Assembly (NCBI RefSeq): GCF_918797505.1
Contig: NC_092797.1
Span: 46,846,157-46,910,156 of the forward strand
Direction: 5' to 3'
DNA: 64,000 nucleotides
Source of the DNA: Bemisia tabaci
Lineage: Eukaryota; Arthropoda; Insecta; Hemiptera; Aleyrodidae
Of the stretch, positions 1 through 10,106 are shown in pieces. Position 1 is the stretch's first letter. Every line of letters begins with the position of its first letter. The position numbers and the translations under genes were made by a program. The notes below the pieces were generated by a model. It had not been told where the DNA came from, searched no databases, and saw nothing but the letters and a program-made list of their open reading frames with translations.

Positions 1-17
1 TTTTCGGACACACCGGA

Positions 18-255
18 CACTGGAAAAAAAAGAAGAAAAAAAACACATTGGATCTTGAGTCCAGACTCTTAAAAAATCGACAGGAAAAAATACTCTTGAT
101 TCAATCGGATTTTTGCATAAATCAAGAACCAAGCCTCTTAATTTGAGCGGATTTCCTTTTGATTTAAGCAAAAATCTGATCGAATCGAGAGTATTTTTTC
201 TTGTCAATGTTTTCAAGACTCTGGACCCTAGTTCCAATGTGTTTTTTTTCCAGTA
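18..255 (-). mobile_element. Foldback CACTG MITE, family A copy 1
   Basis: This is a 238 bp near-palindrome that starts CACTGGAAAAA and ends TTTTTTCCAGTA. The arms carry the family landmarks GGATCTNGAGTCCAGACTC, then a GACA(A/G)GAAAAA block and CTCTTGATTCAATC. The short asymmetric centre reads CCAAGCCTCTTAATTTGAGC here, so I call this orientation minus relative to copies that read GCTCAAATTAAGAGG. CACTG termini with short target duplications are typical of the CMC (EnSpm/CACTA) superfamily. No TSD is intact at this copy (GA on the left, CC on the right) and the arms have drifted, so it is an older insertion. It encodes no transposase. Confidence 0.85.
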
Positions 256-587
256 CCGGATGCAATCGCGAATGCATTCCTCTCAAAATTTTCACGCGTA
301 ATATTCGCCGGTCTCCAAGTCAATCCAGAAGAAATCCGGCAACGTCGAAGGTTGATACGACGTTTTTACCCAGCTCAGGTGGGGTAATAATTAGAACGAT
401 CAGGAGACTCGTTACCCCCGCGCGTGGGACGGCGAACCCCGGGTTATTTATGCGCGTTCCGAGCTTCATCTTGATAGCAGCCCCCCTTCGTCGTCGCCCT
501 CCCCCTCCCCCTCCCCCTCCGCTCCTCCACGGGGGTGCTAAAGTGCTGTCGAGATCCCCGTATGCATATTTCAGCGCGGCGGCGGCG
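256..587. other. Unassigned non-coding DNA with CT-rich tract
   Basis: No gene or repeat was recognised. Around 485-535 lies a pyrimidine-rich stretch of CCCTCC-type repeats. It creates arginine- and proline-rich open frames on both strands (201-638 plus, 320-622 minus), which look like composition artefacts. Confidence 0.5.
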
Positions 588-1104
588 CTCAGTGGAGCGA
601 GCCAATGGGGAACGTCGGACATGACGTTGAAACTTTAAAAGTTTATATCTTCGCAGGTTGTCTACAAGTCCGGAAAGTCCGGAAATAGCATTGCTTTTTT
701 AAGGGCGATCCGAAAGTACTAAAAAAGTGCGGAAATTCCGTTAGAAGGTCCGGAATTTTTTTCATTCTTCTGTCATTTCTGTCGCAATTTGATCGAGAAA
801 CTTAAATTTTTGAAATTTTTCGAATTTCGTCAATTGGAGGTACTGAAAAAGGACTGAAATTTTCTGTTGAGGAGATACTGAAATTCTTGGGAATGTACTG
901 TTAGAGTACTGATTTTTGGCTAACCTGTTTTAGTAGACACCCTGCTCGTTAATATTCAAAGTTAAAGCTTGTTAAAAGTAGTTTCATGGGCTGTCTCGTA
1001 AAATTTCGTCTAAAATAATACCCCCTTTAAAGTCTTGAAATAAACATCTGAACTTGGTGAAATTATCCATGTCCAATTTCCTCCAGTGGATTGTCCCTTG
1101 TGCG
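588..1104. repeat. Family E inverted-repeat element, interrupted copy
   Basis: The ends match the family E terminal inverted repeat (GCACAGTGGATCGAGTC followed by GGTCGGAC). The left end has CAGTGGAGCGAGCC..GTCGGACATGA and the right end has CATGTCCAATTTCCTCCAGTGGA. The body resembles the copies at 9513 and 52502 (blocks like CTTTAAAAG, TAAACATC, AAAATTTCGTC). It is split by a hAT-like element at 654-944. The divergence shows that it is old. Confidence 0.65.
654..944. mobile_element. hAT-like MITE, family D copy 1
   Basis: The element is 291 bp, beginning CAGGTTGTCTAC and ending GTAGACACCCTG. It is exactly the same length as copy 2 at 24302, with the same internal blocks (AAGTCCGGAA, GTACTGAA repeats, CATTTCTGTCGCAATTTGA). 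Copy 2 has a perfect 8-bp TSD, which supports hAT. The TSD here is not clear (TATCTTCG left, CTCGTTAA right). It lies inside the family E copy at 588-1104. No transposase is present. Confidence 0.75.
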
Positions 1105-1371
1105 ACGGCGGCGTGCCCCGGGTGGAATAGTTTTCGGTCTGTCGGGGAGGAAATCGGAGTCGTCGAATACCCCCCCCCCCCCCTTCATGTCGGCGCCCCC
1201 GCTGGGTTTGTTTGCGCTCTCGACGCGAGCGCGGATTTCGTGCCCCGTTTTGGGTCGAGTCAATCGAGACGGGTTTAAAGGCTGTTTTCGCGCGCTAAAA
1301 AAAGAGATTCGGACAATGAATGAATGAATGGGGGAACGAATTCAATGAGTGCGACCGTGTGTCTCATCGTG
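1105..1371. other. Unassigned DNA with 14-base C tract
   Basis: An uninterrupted run of C lies at 1170-1183. Otherwise nothing was recognised. Confidence 0.5.
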
Positions 1372-2228
1372 TAGTCGGGGCGAGATTCGAAAAAAAAGGG
1401 GGTAACCTAGACATAATTGCAAGAAAAGGTTTTTATACATCAAAAAACGCAGAAAAATCAGCAGAATCTGAATATCTAAAGGTCGCCAAAAGGCCGCAAA
1501 AATTTCACCCCAAAATGGCCGAAAAACTGAAAAAATTCCCAAAATTTGCACGTTTTTCCTCCTAAATTCCTATCTTGCGCCAAAACTATTGGTTTTAGCG
1601 CCAAATGTTACTGGAACAAATTTTTAGAGGATAAAATTTTACTATGGAAAACCTTGTTTTGAGGATCATACGGTGACATTGGACCCCAGAAAATTGCATC
1701 ACAAAAAAATTGATAGTTAACATCAATCGCGGATTTCATGAAAATGACCTATTTTCCTCTTGAACCGTTCAATTTAGAGTGAAAAGTTACTGAACAAATA
1801 TTTTAGATCGTAAAATTTTACCTACGAATAATGCAAGAAGCGCCATCGTTTGATAATTTGAAGCCTAGAAATTTCATTGGAAAGGGAGGCACTGCGGACC
1901 TCAAGTTTCCCATCGCGGAGGTTAAATGTAAACAGCATATGTGATAAACTGCGGGTCCTCCTGGTGAAATTTTGCGGTAAAACAGCATTATACATGATTA
2001 CAGCAGATAGAGGCACCGTCAGCACTGAATTTTTTTCATTTATTGGACATGGGTACGGGGAGGGGGGCAGAGGAGGAGGTCAATAATGAACGACGTGTAT
2101 CCGATATTCTCATGTGACTCTGTGATAGTCCGGGTATCCGAGCCGTTATACACAATTTCTCACGAGTTTTCTGCACTTTCCCTCGGAAATCGTTTTAATC
2201 ATTTGGCAGATATTTAAGGCGTAGCTGC
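1372..2228 (+). repeat. Left inverted arm of family R element
   Basis: This arm is the reverse complement of 3540-4386. The inner edge falls near AAATCGTTTTAATCATTTGG, after which the two arms stop matching at GGCG(T)A/C. Open frames inside it (1822-2025 minus and 1877-2086 plus) recur in the other arm and are not counted as genes. Confidence 0.8.
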
Positions 2229-3539
2229 GGGATAAATTGTAGCAGGAAGCATCGGTGGACGGGGATGAAGGGGGGGGGGGGGTGATCCCTTCTGTTTCTC
2301 CGGGCCATACTAAACCTGTGCAAAGAGAGAAGAAATTTACACATTTTAGGCACATGTTTGAAACCTCGTAAGTCACCACCGTCAAATGATGCAACGATGA
2401 TTAGCACGTGTCCAAAACTTCTGAACTGACCGAAACCGCGAATAGAACCGCGATAGAAATCACAGAGATTCAATGACGCAATACGCACATGCTTGAAACT
2501 TCGTATGTCATCATCGTCCGAAATTTTCAAAATTTACGGGAACGCGACTGAAAGTAACTGCTGACCATCTGCTGTGGTCATCAGTGCCTTAGACGGAAAA
2601 CTGAGATGATGCTCTTAGCTCATCGTTCACCAAAATGCAAGAATGAACCCGTCTCATAGTTCGGTTTCGGGTTTTAGTAGAAAGACGTGCCTTAATATCT
2701 TGTTGTGAAAAATCGCGTATCTGTGTAAAAAATACCTCAGGAGCATGCGTTCTTTTGTCATGAAGTCAATGCAGATGAGAACTCTTTGCAAAAAGCCGCA
2801 TGCATCTTCCGAAACAGTCGATGGAAAAATCGAGAGCTCTCAATAGAGTTCATTCGGCCCTTTTCTATTTCCATATGCAACAAATTCCCGCAAAAAGTCC
2901 CTGGTTTTCAATCAATATCTCGTTTTTTCGGATTTTTTTTGGCAAGATGTTCTTCCCAAATGCGTGGAGAATCTGGAAATTCGAACTGGAGGCACGTACA
3001 GTGGAGAGCCGACAATACTCTTGAGGAAAGGGTCACAGCACTTGATGCGTATTTTGCAGCTGCGAGAAAAGCGTGCATAATGAGGGATTAGCGCGGCCGC
3101 GACGCGCGGCGTCTCTTTCATTTTTAGGAGCCCTAAGGCCCAATATATTTCATGTTGGCAAACGTTCATTCTTCAGAAATCCGTCATTCCGAAACAATCG
3201 ATACAGCATATTATAAGATAACCTTGAAAATAAACACATATCAACAATACTATTGTAAGAGAATGAACGTTTTGTGGAACTGAATATGGTTCTACCATGT
3301 GTCTAAGCTGTGAGGTCCAGAAGGATCCTCAGATGATCCAATTTAAATTTTGCGGAATTAATGATAACACTCCACTTCGATTCATCCACATATATATTTG
3401 ACTTGGAAGGTTACTCACTTTCATATTCTAAGATTAACTATCTGTTTTTCTTGCTCCCGGCAGACCCGGGAAAAGTTTGATCCTCACTATAAGAATTTCA
3501 CGAACAGAACAGAAACTATCGTTCAAATGTATCTTCTTG
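2229..3539. other. Spacer between arms of family R element
   Basis: The spacer is about 1.3 kb. It holds a 13-base G run (2270-2282) and an imperfect direct repeat about 136 bp apart: CACATGTTTGAAACCTCGTA near 2351 and CACATGCTTGAAACTTCGTA near 2487. The frame at 2786-3091 (101 codons) matches no family I know. Confidence 0.55.
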
Positions 3540-4386
3540 CAACGACGCCTAAAAGATCTGCCAAATGATTAAAACGATTTCCGAGGGAAAGTGCAGAAAA
3601 CTCGTGAGAAATTGTGTATAACGGCTCGGATACCCGGACTATCACAGAGTCACATGAGAATATCGGATACACGTCGTTCATTATTGACCTCCTCCTCTGC
3701 CCCCCTCCCCGTACCCATGTCCAATAAATGAAAAAAATTCAGTGCTGACGGTGCCTCTATCTGCTGTAATCATGTATAATGCTGTTTTACCGCAAAATTT
3801 CACCAGGAGGACCCGCAGTTTATCACATATGCTGTTTACATTTAACCTCCGCGATGGGAAACTTGAGGTCCGCAGTGCCTCCCTTTCCAATGAAATTTCT
3901 AGGCTTCAAATTATCAAACGATGGCGCTTCTTGCATTATTCGTAGGTAAAATTTTACGATCTAAAATATTTGTTCAGTAACTTTTCACTCTAAATTGAAC
4001 GGTTCAAGAGGAAAATCGGTCATTCTCATGAAATCCGCGATTGATGTTAACTATCAATTTTTTTATGATGCAATTTTCTGGGGTCCAATGTCACCGTATG
4101 ATCCTCAGAACAAGGTTTTCCATAGTAAAATTTTATCCTCTAAAAATTTGGTCCAGTAACATTTGGCGCTAAAACCAATAGTTTTGGCGCAAGAGAGGAA
4201 TTTAGGAGGAAAAACGTGCAAATTTTGGGAATTTTTTCAGTTTTTTCGGCCATTTTGGGGTGAAATTTTTGCGGCCTTTTGGCGACCTTTAGATATTCGG
4301 ATTCTGCTGATTTTTCTGCGTTTTTTGATGTATAAAAACCTTTTCTTGCAATTTTGTCCGGGTCCAACCAAATCTCGCCCCGACTA
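3540..4386 (-). repeat. Right inverted arm of family R element
   Basis: This arm is the reverse complement of the left arm. The frames at 3681-3890 minus and 3742-3945 plus translate identically to those of the left arm, which shows very recent duplication or gene conversion. Confidence 0.8.
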
Positions 4387-4828
4387 GTGATGAAAAATTA
4401 AACATTGGGATATGCTTTTCGTGTCATTGCGTAGGCTCAGGTCTATCGCCTCTTGAAACGGTTTTGGTTGTTGGTATATTTTGCCGAGTAACTTAAAAAG
4501 AGTCCACGCACTCTCGTTTCTCGAAGTATCCCTGGTGTAGAAACTAGAAATGTGGATGAAAAATTGCCATCGTGCGTAGATTTTTCAACTTTTTTCATCC
4601 GTAAAAACTCTATTTTTCAACGCATAATTTCCAAATTCCGGGCCCACGTGTCGCCCCGAATCTATTTTATCAAACGAGCCCAACTGAACACACAGAATAA
4701 TAATATGTCTATTATGAATGTCCCTACGATAATATTTGTCCATACACTTTGATAAATACGTCGATTTCGGTGAATAACAGCGATAACTCACCGCACCGGG
4801 GCCACATCCACAAGGACACGGCATACTG
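4387..4828. other. Unassigned AT-rich DNA
   Basis: No repeat ends or coding signal were seen. Confidence 0.45.
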
Positions 4829-5080
4829 CTGCCGTGCTATGGAAAAACGTCGTTTGAGCCTTTAGACGTTGCCAAATTCCCTTCAACAAAAGCCGAAATT
4901 ACCGGAAAAATTTTGAATATTTTCCTTTAAATTTTTCAGACGATTTCGTTCGCAATTTGATCCGAAACATCCGAAATTTTCAAGGAAAAAATATGAATAA
5001 ATTTCCTTACAGACACGTGTCTTATCCGTAGAAATTCGGCAACTCTCGAATGTTCATACGGCGTTCTTCCTCAGCACGGA
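4829..5080. mobile_element. Family I MITE, copy 1
   Basis: The left end reads CTGCCGTGCTATGGAAAAACG and then CGTTGCCAAATTCC. The right end reads GGCAACTCTCGAATGTTCAT and then CTCAGCACGG. These arms are reverse complements and match four other roughly full copies (30908, 38468, 48975, 58191). The copy is about 250 bp and encodes no protein. The superfamily is not clear. Confidence 0.75.
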
Positions 5081-5437
5081 ACACCGGTGCCGTGTCTCGT
5101 GACACGCCCGCTCGTGCTCAATATTCGTTCCACGTCACAATGTGCGAAACTGACAAAGAGATGCCTAAGGAAACCGGGGGGGGGGGGGGGGGGGGCACGG
5201 AATCGATGCTGAGGAGCTTCGTAATAATTCGCTGTCACGCTACGGTAAACGGCAGATAATGCCGGATCCGCCAAGTTCCCCCCTACCCTCCCCCCTCGCC
5301 ACCTCGATCCCCTCCCTCCCCTTCACGACTCTGACTGAGTAATCAATTTGTTTAAGGTTCGGAAATGTGCAATTGAAATACAAGGACCTGTGTGGCTAGT
5401 CAGCGGTTGAGTCACGCGAATGGGGGGTGGAGGGATA
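5081..5437. other. Unassigned DNA with 20-base G tract
   Basis: A run of 20 G lies at 5176-5195, followed by C-rich sequence at 5275-5325. Open frames across it (5050-5259, 5071-5274) encode polyglycine or polyproline and are artefacts. Confidence 0.5.
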
Positions 5438-5590
5438 GGGGTTGTTCATGAAATACGTGACGCTCTCGGGGGAGAGGGGGTGGAGGGTAGCGTTACGCCT
5501 TTTGAATTGCGTGTTGAGGGACCGTCATAGGAACGATGCAAAGGGGCTAAAAATCCAAAATTCAGCGTTACGTTTTTATAAACGGTCCCC
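5438..5590. repeat. Family V MITE-like repeat, copy 1
   Basis: The left end GGGGTTGTTCATGAAATACG and right end CGTTTTTATAAACGGTCCCC are inverted versions of one terminus (GGGGCCGTTCATGAAATACG type). Both ends are followed internally by a copy of (A/C)GTNACGC. Relatives lie at 32938 and 51479. Confidence 0.65.
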
Positions 5591-6812
5591 TTGCTATGTC
5601 TTTGGTTAGAGTGTTGGAAACTTTTTATAATGTACTAAATTTTGTTCATTTTTTGTGTGTTTCAGGTGAGGATTTTATCGCACGATAATTTTATGGTGTT
5701 GAGTTTTGAGAAAACGTACGGTATGAAATTTTCCCAACTTTTTTTCAAATATTTATCATTGCAAGCTGGGTGTTAATAAAGTTTCTCACAGCTTTTTTCG
5801 TCAGTAATTAGGTGAGAGTCAAAGTTTGAGAACGCAATCGAGCCATAGTTTTTTATAAAAATTTCGGGCATTATGTGACGAAATGAACGGATACCTTTTT
5901 AAATTGGCAGTTTCAGGACGAGAATTTCCTAAAATTTTGGTTGGTATCCATTTCTTTGCCGTATAAATTCCTCGAAAACTTTCGATCATTTCATTCTTCC
6001 GATTTGTTCCTTCTTGTACAGTCTTAGCGGTCGGCATAACATGGATCCTAAACAGGATCACTGAGCGATTGCTTTTTTCCCCAGAAGTTCTTATTTACAT
6101 TAATTTTTTATAGATATGTAATACTTGTCTCTTTTTTTTCGAGTGGCAGTACTCGAAAATGTCTCCCTGTGTCCTCACGAAAGGCTTCAATAATCATACG
6201 CGAAATTTTGATCGACGGATTGGAATGGCGGGGGGGGGGGGGGGGGGGGGGGGGTGTTACGGAGGCAGATGCTGGCCTAAGGGGCCGGGCAAGTGCAGCC
6301 CTGCTCCGTATAAATCATCATCATTAAACGCAGTTGATTTATCGCCCTAATTACGGGTATAATGGATTTAATCGTTCCCACGGACAACCCCCCCTCCGTC
6401 CCCTCCTCGCCCGGTCGGGACTTGTCGCAGCCGATCGGCGAGGAAGTCCGATCCGACGTTGTCGCTTCCCCTTCGAAAATCGTATTATTCCTTACGCACG
6501 CAGTGTTTTTTTCCGACGGATCGGCGACACCGCTGTCGGCGTATTAATTTAGACGTAGTCGCGGTGCCCCCGTAGCACGTTGTTCAGCGTCAATTATCGC
6601 TTGCTAACGCACTCTAACGCTAATTTATCTAAATTTGATTAATCGGCCCGCGCGGTTGCCGAGTGGTGCGCCCGAAATTCAATTTCGCGGTGGGAGTCGC
6701 GTGCGGAAAAGCGACGGCTCGGCAGCGGTGTCAGCACAGGTGTTATCGTTGGTAGGTGTCGCTCTCGGGAGTTTTCAGGTGAGAAACGATTAGGGATCTG
6801 TGTCGATCAGTT
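5591..6812. other. Mostly unique DNA with 25-base G tract
   Basis: The stretch contains the candidate recursive-splicing site at 5665, a run of 25 G at 6230-6254, and AT/GC mosaic sequence with TAATTA-like motifs at 6540-6660. No coding exon was recognised. Near 6645 a tRNA-like phrase (GGTTGCCGAGTGGT) lacks a B box, so no tRNA is called. Confidence 0.5.
5648..5672 (+). promoter_or_regulatory. Candidate recursive splice site (ratchet point)
   Basis: A T-rich tract runs straight into GTTTCAG|GTGAGG, an acceptor AG (5664-5665) immediately followed by a donor GTGAG (5666 onward). This back-to-back arrangement is the signature of zero-length exon sites used to splice long insect introns in steps. 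The same 12-base core occurs at 36140-36151 on the same strand in unrelated context. Function is inferred, and no exons are known here. Confidence 0.3.
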
Positions 6813-6934
6813 GGACGTATTTCTATCAAACGGAACTATGTGCATTAAGACATGAGCCCTGAGACCCATAAGTATACACGCATAACACGGCTCACGCCAT
6901 AATGCACATAGTTCCGTTTGATAGAAGTACGTCC
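6813..6934. mobile_element. GGA-type MITE, family G copy 1
   Basis: The terminal inverted repeat is about 35 bp: GGACGTATTTCTATCAAACG on the left and CGTTTGATAGAAGTACGTCC on the right. It then continues inward to CATTA on the left and TAATG on the right. The total length is 122 bp. The flanks AGTT and ATTT agree at three of four positions with a degraded 4-bp TSD. The better-preserved relative is at 27220. It is directly followed by the hAT at 6939. Confidence 0.8.
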
Positions 6935-6938
6935 ATTT

Positions 6939-7102
6939 CAGTGGCGTGGCGTGAATTGCGATATATTGATTGTTATGCCATTTAAACCTATGAAAAAAGA
7001 TCGATTATCAGGGTGTTCGCAGCGAACACCTTAGAAATCGATTCTTTACCATAGCCTCAAATGGCGAGATATCGATAATCGATTATTCACGCCACGCCAC
7101 TG
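6939..7102. mobile_element. hAT MITE, family B copy 1
   Basis: The element starts CAGTGGCGTGGCGTGA and ends TCACGCCACGCCACTG. It is 164 bp, with a perfect 8-bp TSD GTCCATTT at 6931-6938 and 7103-7110. Interior ATCGAT-rich blocks and a GTGTTCGCAGCGAACAC palindrome recur in other copies. The termini and 8-bp TSD are diagnostic of hAT. No transposase is present. Confidence 0.92.
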
Positions 7103-7482
7103 GTCCATTTGTGACGAGTGAACTTGGACGTTGCATCCTCATGAGCGGGCAGGGCCGGATTCACCTACTTGCCGCCTGTATTTTGCCGCCCCCTCCTCAT
7201 TCGTTTCGAAACATTAATAAAAACCACCAAGTGAACGTGTCGGAGGGGGAGGTGAGGGGTGCATAAGACGCGTTTACTCGTGTTGAGCACATTTTTTGCA
7301 AAAGCCGTGTCAACACTACTAGCAAAAGTTCGCGGAACTTTGGGCGTAAGTCAAGTTCCGTAAACCTATCTCTGTGTGAACAAGACCTTCCATTTGCAAG
7401 AAATGAACGTAAAAATTATGCAAGAAGTAACATGAATGCAGTTTAATAACTTTAACTTCCGCCGCCGCCGCGCCGCGCTGAC
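7103..7482. other. Unassigned DNA
   Basis: No repeat termini or coding signal were seen. The 7319-7501 minus open frame is not recognisable. Confidence 0.4.
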
Positions 7483-7654
7483 CGCACTGTGTTTGGCGCA
7501 ATGCGTGAAGTATTCCTACAGTCTTGTATAGGCGCTATATGTTTCACGCCGACGCGACCGTCGCCGAACGCACTGTGTTTGACGCAATGCGTGAAGTATT
7601 CATGCAGTCTTGTAGGTGCTAATATGTGTTACATGCCGACCGCCGCACAACTTT
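7483..7654 (+). repeat. Two-unit tandem repeat, 86 bp
   Basis: Two copies, beginning CGCACTGTGTTTGGCGCAAT at 7483 and CGCACTGTGTTTGACGCAAT at 7569, share GCGTGAAGTATTC and CAGTCTTGTA. The period is 86 bp, and the second unit has drifted at its 3' end. Confidence 0.8.
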
Positions 7655-7696
7655 TATTTCCATAAACAACCATTATTTCTATGTGGGATAGTATTT

Positions 7697-7967
7697 GGAC
7701 CGCGTTAAGGTTAAGCAGAAAAAAAACCAAGCCACATTCAGCTATTGCCTAATTTAAGTCATTGGGCAGTTTAACTTTTTACATGAATTTTTGTGTTATG
7801 GTTTGGCAGATTTTTGTGCAAATTTTAGTGCATTTTCTGCATAGTACGAAGCGAATTCCTTAAAATTTTCAAAGGAATCCGCGCTAATTTTATCTGGTAA
7901 AGAATTAAATTGCCCAGTTAAAGGCAATAGCTGATGTGGCTCGGTTCCTTTCTGCTTAACGCGGTCT
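7697..7967. mobile_element. GGA-type MITE, family F copy 1
   Basis: The copy starts GGACCGCGTTAA and ends TTAACGCGGTCT (last base mutated), with a 4-bp TSD ATTT at 7693-7696 and 7968-7971. It is 271 bp and largely an inverted repeat. The arms contain CCAAGCCACATTCAGCTATT and AATAGCTGATGTGGCTCGG, and the centre contains AGTACGAAGCGAATTCC. Copies also lie at 34687 and 52511, with a half-copy at 26790. Confidence 0.88.
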
Positions 7968-8283
7968 ATTTGAGGAATTCAAGCCGGAGAATCAGGGATA
8001 CGTTTTTCGCTTGACTTTCAATGTAACGATGCGGTGTTTTAAGTGCCTCGCCTCATTCCAATCCTTTCCATTTTGCGCACGTTATGACGTCACCTACCGA
8101 TTTTATAGAAAAAAAAATTCAGTCAGAAATGACGCCAGGTTTCCTAGTGCCGGAGGACACTCGAAAAAAATTCATGGGTTCTCGGTATAATTTAAATTAC
8201 CGAATCCTGGAACGGTGACTAGCCGTTCGAGAATGTATCTTCATGCATGCCGGTTACGATTTTTGGGAAATCCGAATCATTTC
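7968..8283. other. Unassigned DNA
   Basis: Nothing was recognised between the family F and family K elements. Confidence 0.4.
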
Positions 8284-8665
8284 GTCGTTTTCCTCTCGAA
8301 AGAACGTAACTATATTTCAATGTTGCCAAATTTCCCCTCACAAATTGCATATTGGAGGATCTTGGAAATTACCAATTGAAAATTTCACCGATTTTTCTCG
8401 TGATCTCGTGCGAAAATCGGAAAAATGAACAAAAATCTCATAGGCATACTCCTGTTCAAAATTGAATTGTTTGAGCCTATTTAGCAACCTTGAAATGGAT
8501 TATATTTTGCAATAAAGAACCACTATCTCTAGCTCTTCCATGAAAGCACATTTCTGCATAGGGAAACCAATGGCACATATTATGTTCTTCCTAAAATGAG
8601 CCAAAAATAGTTATTGCAAAATGTAGTCCAAATGGAGTTACGTTCCTTTGTCCGGGAAAATACGA
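8284..8665. mobile_element. Family K MITE copy 1, interrupted by family H
   Basis: The left end is GTCGTTTTCCTCTCGAAAGA, then ACGTAACT..CAATGTTGCC. The right end resumes after the insert with GGAGTTACGTTCCTTTG and TCCGGGAAAATACGA. It matches the intact copy at 62159. A family H element sits at 8497-8629 with a 4-bp TSD, so family K is the older insertion here. Confidence 0.75.
8497..8629. mobile_element. GGA-type MITE, family H copy 1
   Basis: The left end GGATTATATTTTGCAATAAA and right end ATTGCAAAATGTAGTCC are inverted. The copy is 133 bp with a perfect TSD AAAT at 8493-8496 and 8630-8633. The interior has GAACCACTATCTCTAGCTC near the left and GAGCCAAAAATAG near the right, conserved in four relatives. 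It is nested in the family K element. Confidence 0.88.
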
Positions 8666-9512
8666 TTTTGTTCATTTTGCTGAATAGTCGCCGTTATTGC
8701 CATTTTCTTTTTCACTTGTGACCGGGCAGCTCAGTTTAATTTAGATGTATTACACCGGCCACACGATCGATTACCAAAGCGCCGTAAGTCATCCGCGACC
8801 GAAAAGGAAGTAATGAAAGCATGTATGAGATGCTCCTGCACATTATTCGAGCAATAAATTAGTCCTAATTAACATACAATCGTAATTATTCGATTTTTTA
8901 TTGCTCCCGCCGCGGTTGGCTCGGTCCTGGATGCGTCGAGCTGGAAGAAGTCGGACGGACCATAAATTGAATTAATCTTCTTCCTTTTTCGTCGCAAGAA
9001 GTGCAGCGCGACGCCGGGGGCGGGCGGAGGGGGAGGGGGCGGCTGTTAATCTTGCAACTTCCGTAGGCCGTAAAAGTAATTGTTTACATTCCATCTTTCA
9101 TTTTCTTGCCTCGGAATGTTTTCACAACTGATTACATTAGCCGGCTCTTTATGACTCTCCGGCACGCCAAAAAGGGGAATGAGTGATGGCGCTTTTCGAA
9201 CGAAGAATGATGAGCTTTCGCCGCGGTTGGGGACTTACTCGATTCGTCGAGCGGATTTCTTCATGTGGGGCGACGCGACGGCTCTTATTTATCTACTGAG
9301 GTTTTCACGGATTTTTTAAGGCCCCGACGACTGCCTCTTTCTTTCTGTGTAGCATAGAAACCGAATTGTTCCTCGGTAAAATTAAACGGCTCACTTTTGA
9401 AGGGGCCTCACCACCAAAAACTCATGAACACTAGAACGGCAGGGAAGAAGTATGCCCCAAGCGTTGGACCAAGTGTAGTTCGAAAGCCAAAGCCCCAGCT
9501 CATCAAAGTCTC
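8666..9512. other. Low-repeat non-coding DNA with TAAT motifs
   Basis: No MITE ends were found. The stretch 8860-8990 mixes TTAGTCCTAATTAACATAC-type AT-rich motifs with GC-rich blocks, and a G-rich block lies at 9015-9045. Such sequence can hold regulatory DNA, but nothing here proves it. Confidence 0.35.
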
Positions 9513-9743
9513 TCGTGTCGAGTCAATAGGAGAGGTCGGACGAAATTTGTAAACTTCAAAAGCTTATAACTCCGTTTATACAAAACTTTGAGGTTCTGAA
9601 AGTGGTTCCATTGGTTTCCTTTTGACATTTTCTACGAGTAGCACCCTTTAAAAGTTAATATGTGACGAAATAAACATCAAAATTTGCAGTTTTAGTCTAA
9701 AATTTCATGTCCGACCTCTCTGATGGACTCGATCCACTGTGAG
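9513..9743. mobile_element. Family E inverted-repeat element, uninterrupted copy
   Basis: The left end is GTGTCGAGTCAATAGGAGAG then GTCGGACGAAATTT. The right end is AAATTTCATGTCCGACCTC then GATGGACTCGATCCACTGTG. It is about 230 bp, and the interior has CTCCGTTTATACAAAACTTT. It closely matches the body of the copy at 52502. The TSD is not evident. Confidence 0.8.
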
Positions 9744-10106
9744 GCGGTCAAAGGCGGGTCGTAGGGAAAGAATCAAGGAGCTCTCTTTAGCCGGAACATG
9801 ACTCAATTATCGAGTTCGATTTTCCAGCCCGCATTTCACTTTTTCCGCTCCGATTCCTCGGGTCGTCCCGGGAGTCGAGTCACCCCCCCCCCCCCCCATC
9901 CCTCCCGGTTTTTTCAGCCCCTCCTTTTCAGTGTTCAGAAAATGGTAGAGGATTCCCGGCTCTCGACAGTTGGACGAAATTGGATCTTTGTCGTATGGGT
10001 TCGTTCTCAATTTGTAGCCTCCGTTTCAGACTCATTCGATAGAGGAACTCTTTAATAAAATATTATTACATTTTCAAGAATAAATTTCCTTTAAAATTAG
10101 AGAAAT
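9744..10106. other. Unassigned DNA with 15-base C tract
   Basis: A run of 15 C lies at 9883-9897. The flanking frames (9798-10055 plus, 9807-10010 minus) run through it and are not convincing genes. Confidence 0.45.

Larger units (their letters stand above)
1372..4386. mobile_element. 3.0 kb element with ~850 bp inverted arms, family R
   Basis: The outer termini are TAGTCGGGGCGAGATT on the left and AATCTCGCCCCGACTA on the right, flanked on both sides by GTG (1369-1371 and 4387-4389), a possible 3-bp TSD. The left arm (1372 to about 2228) and right arm (about 3540 to 4386) are reverse complements. Over 1822-2086 versus 3681-3945 the arms look identical, since they give the same 67- and 69-residue translations. 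The first ~50 bp inside each end differ more. The ~1.3 kb spacer has no recognisable transposase, so this is either non-autonomous or a family not recognisable from its spacer. A 13-base G run lies at 2270-2282. Alternatives are a segmental inverted duplication or a foldback element. Long arms with defined termini and matching flanks favour a transposon. Confidence 0.75.

Noticed and set aside
2786..3091. 101-codon frame in the spacer of the 3 kb inverted element as a transposase
   Set aside because: It is too short, with no recognisable transposase or zinc-finger motif.
1822..3945. Identical 67- and 69-residue peptides at two loci as a duplicated small gene
   Set aside because: They lie in the mirrored arms of one transposon-like element and overlap each other antiparallel.
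6640..6735. tRNA-like sequence with GGTTGCCGAGTGGT
   Set aside because: No B box follows at the expected distance and no cloverleaf forms by eye.
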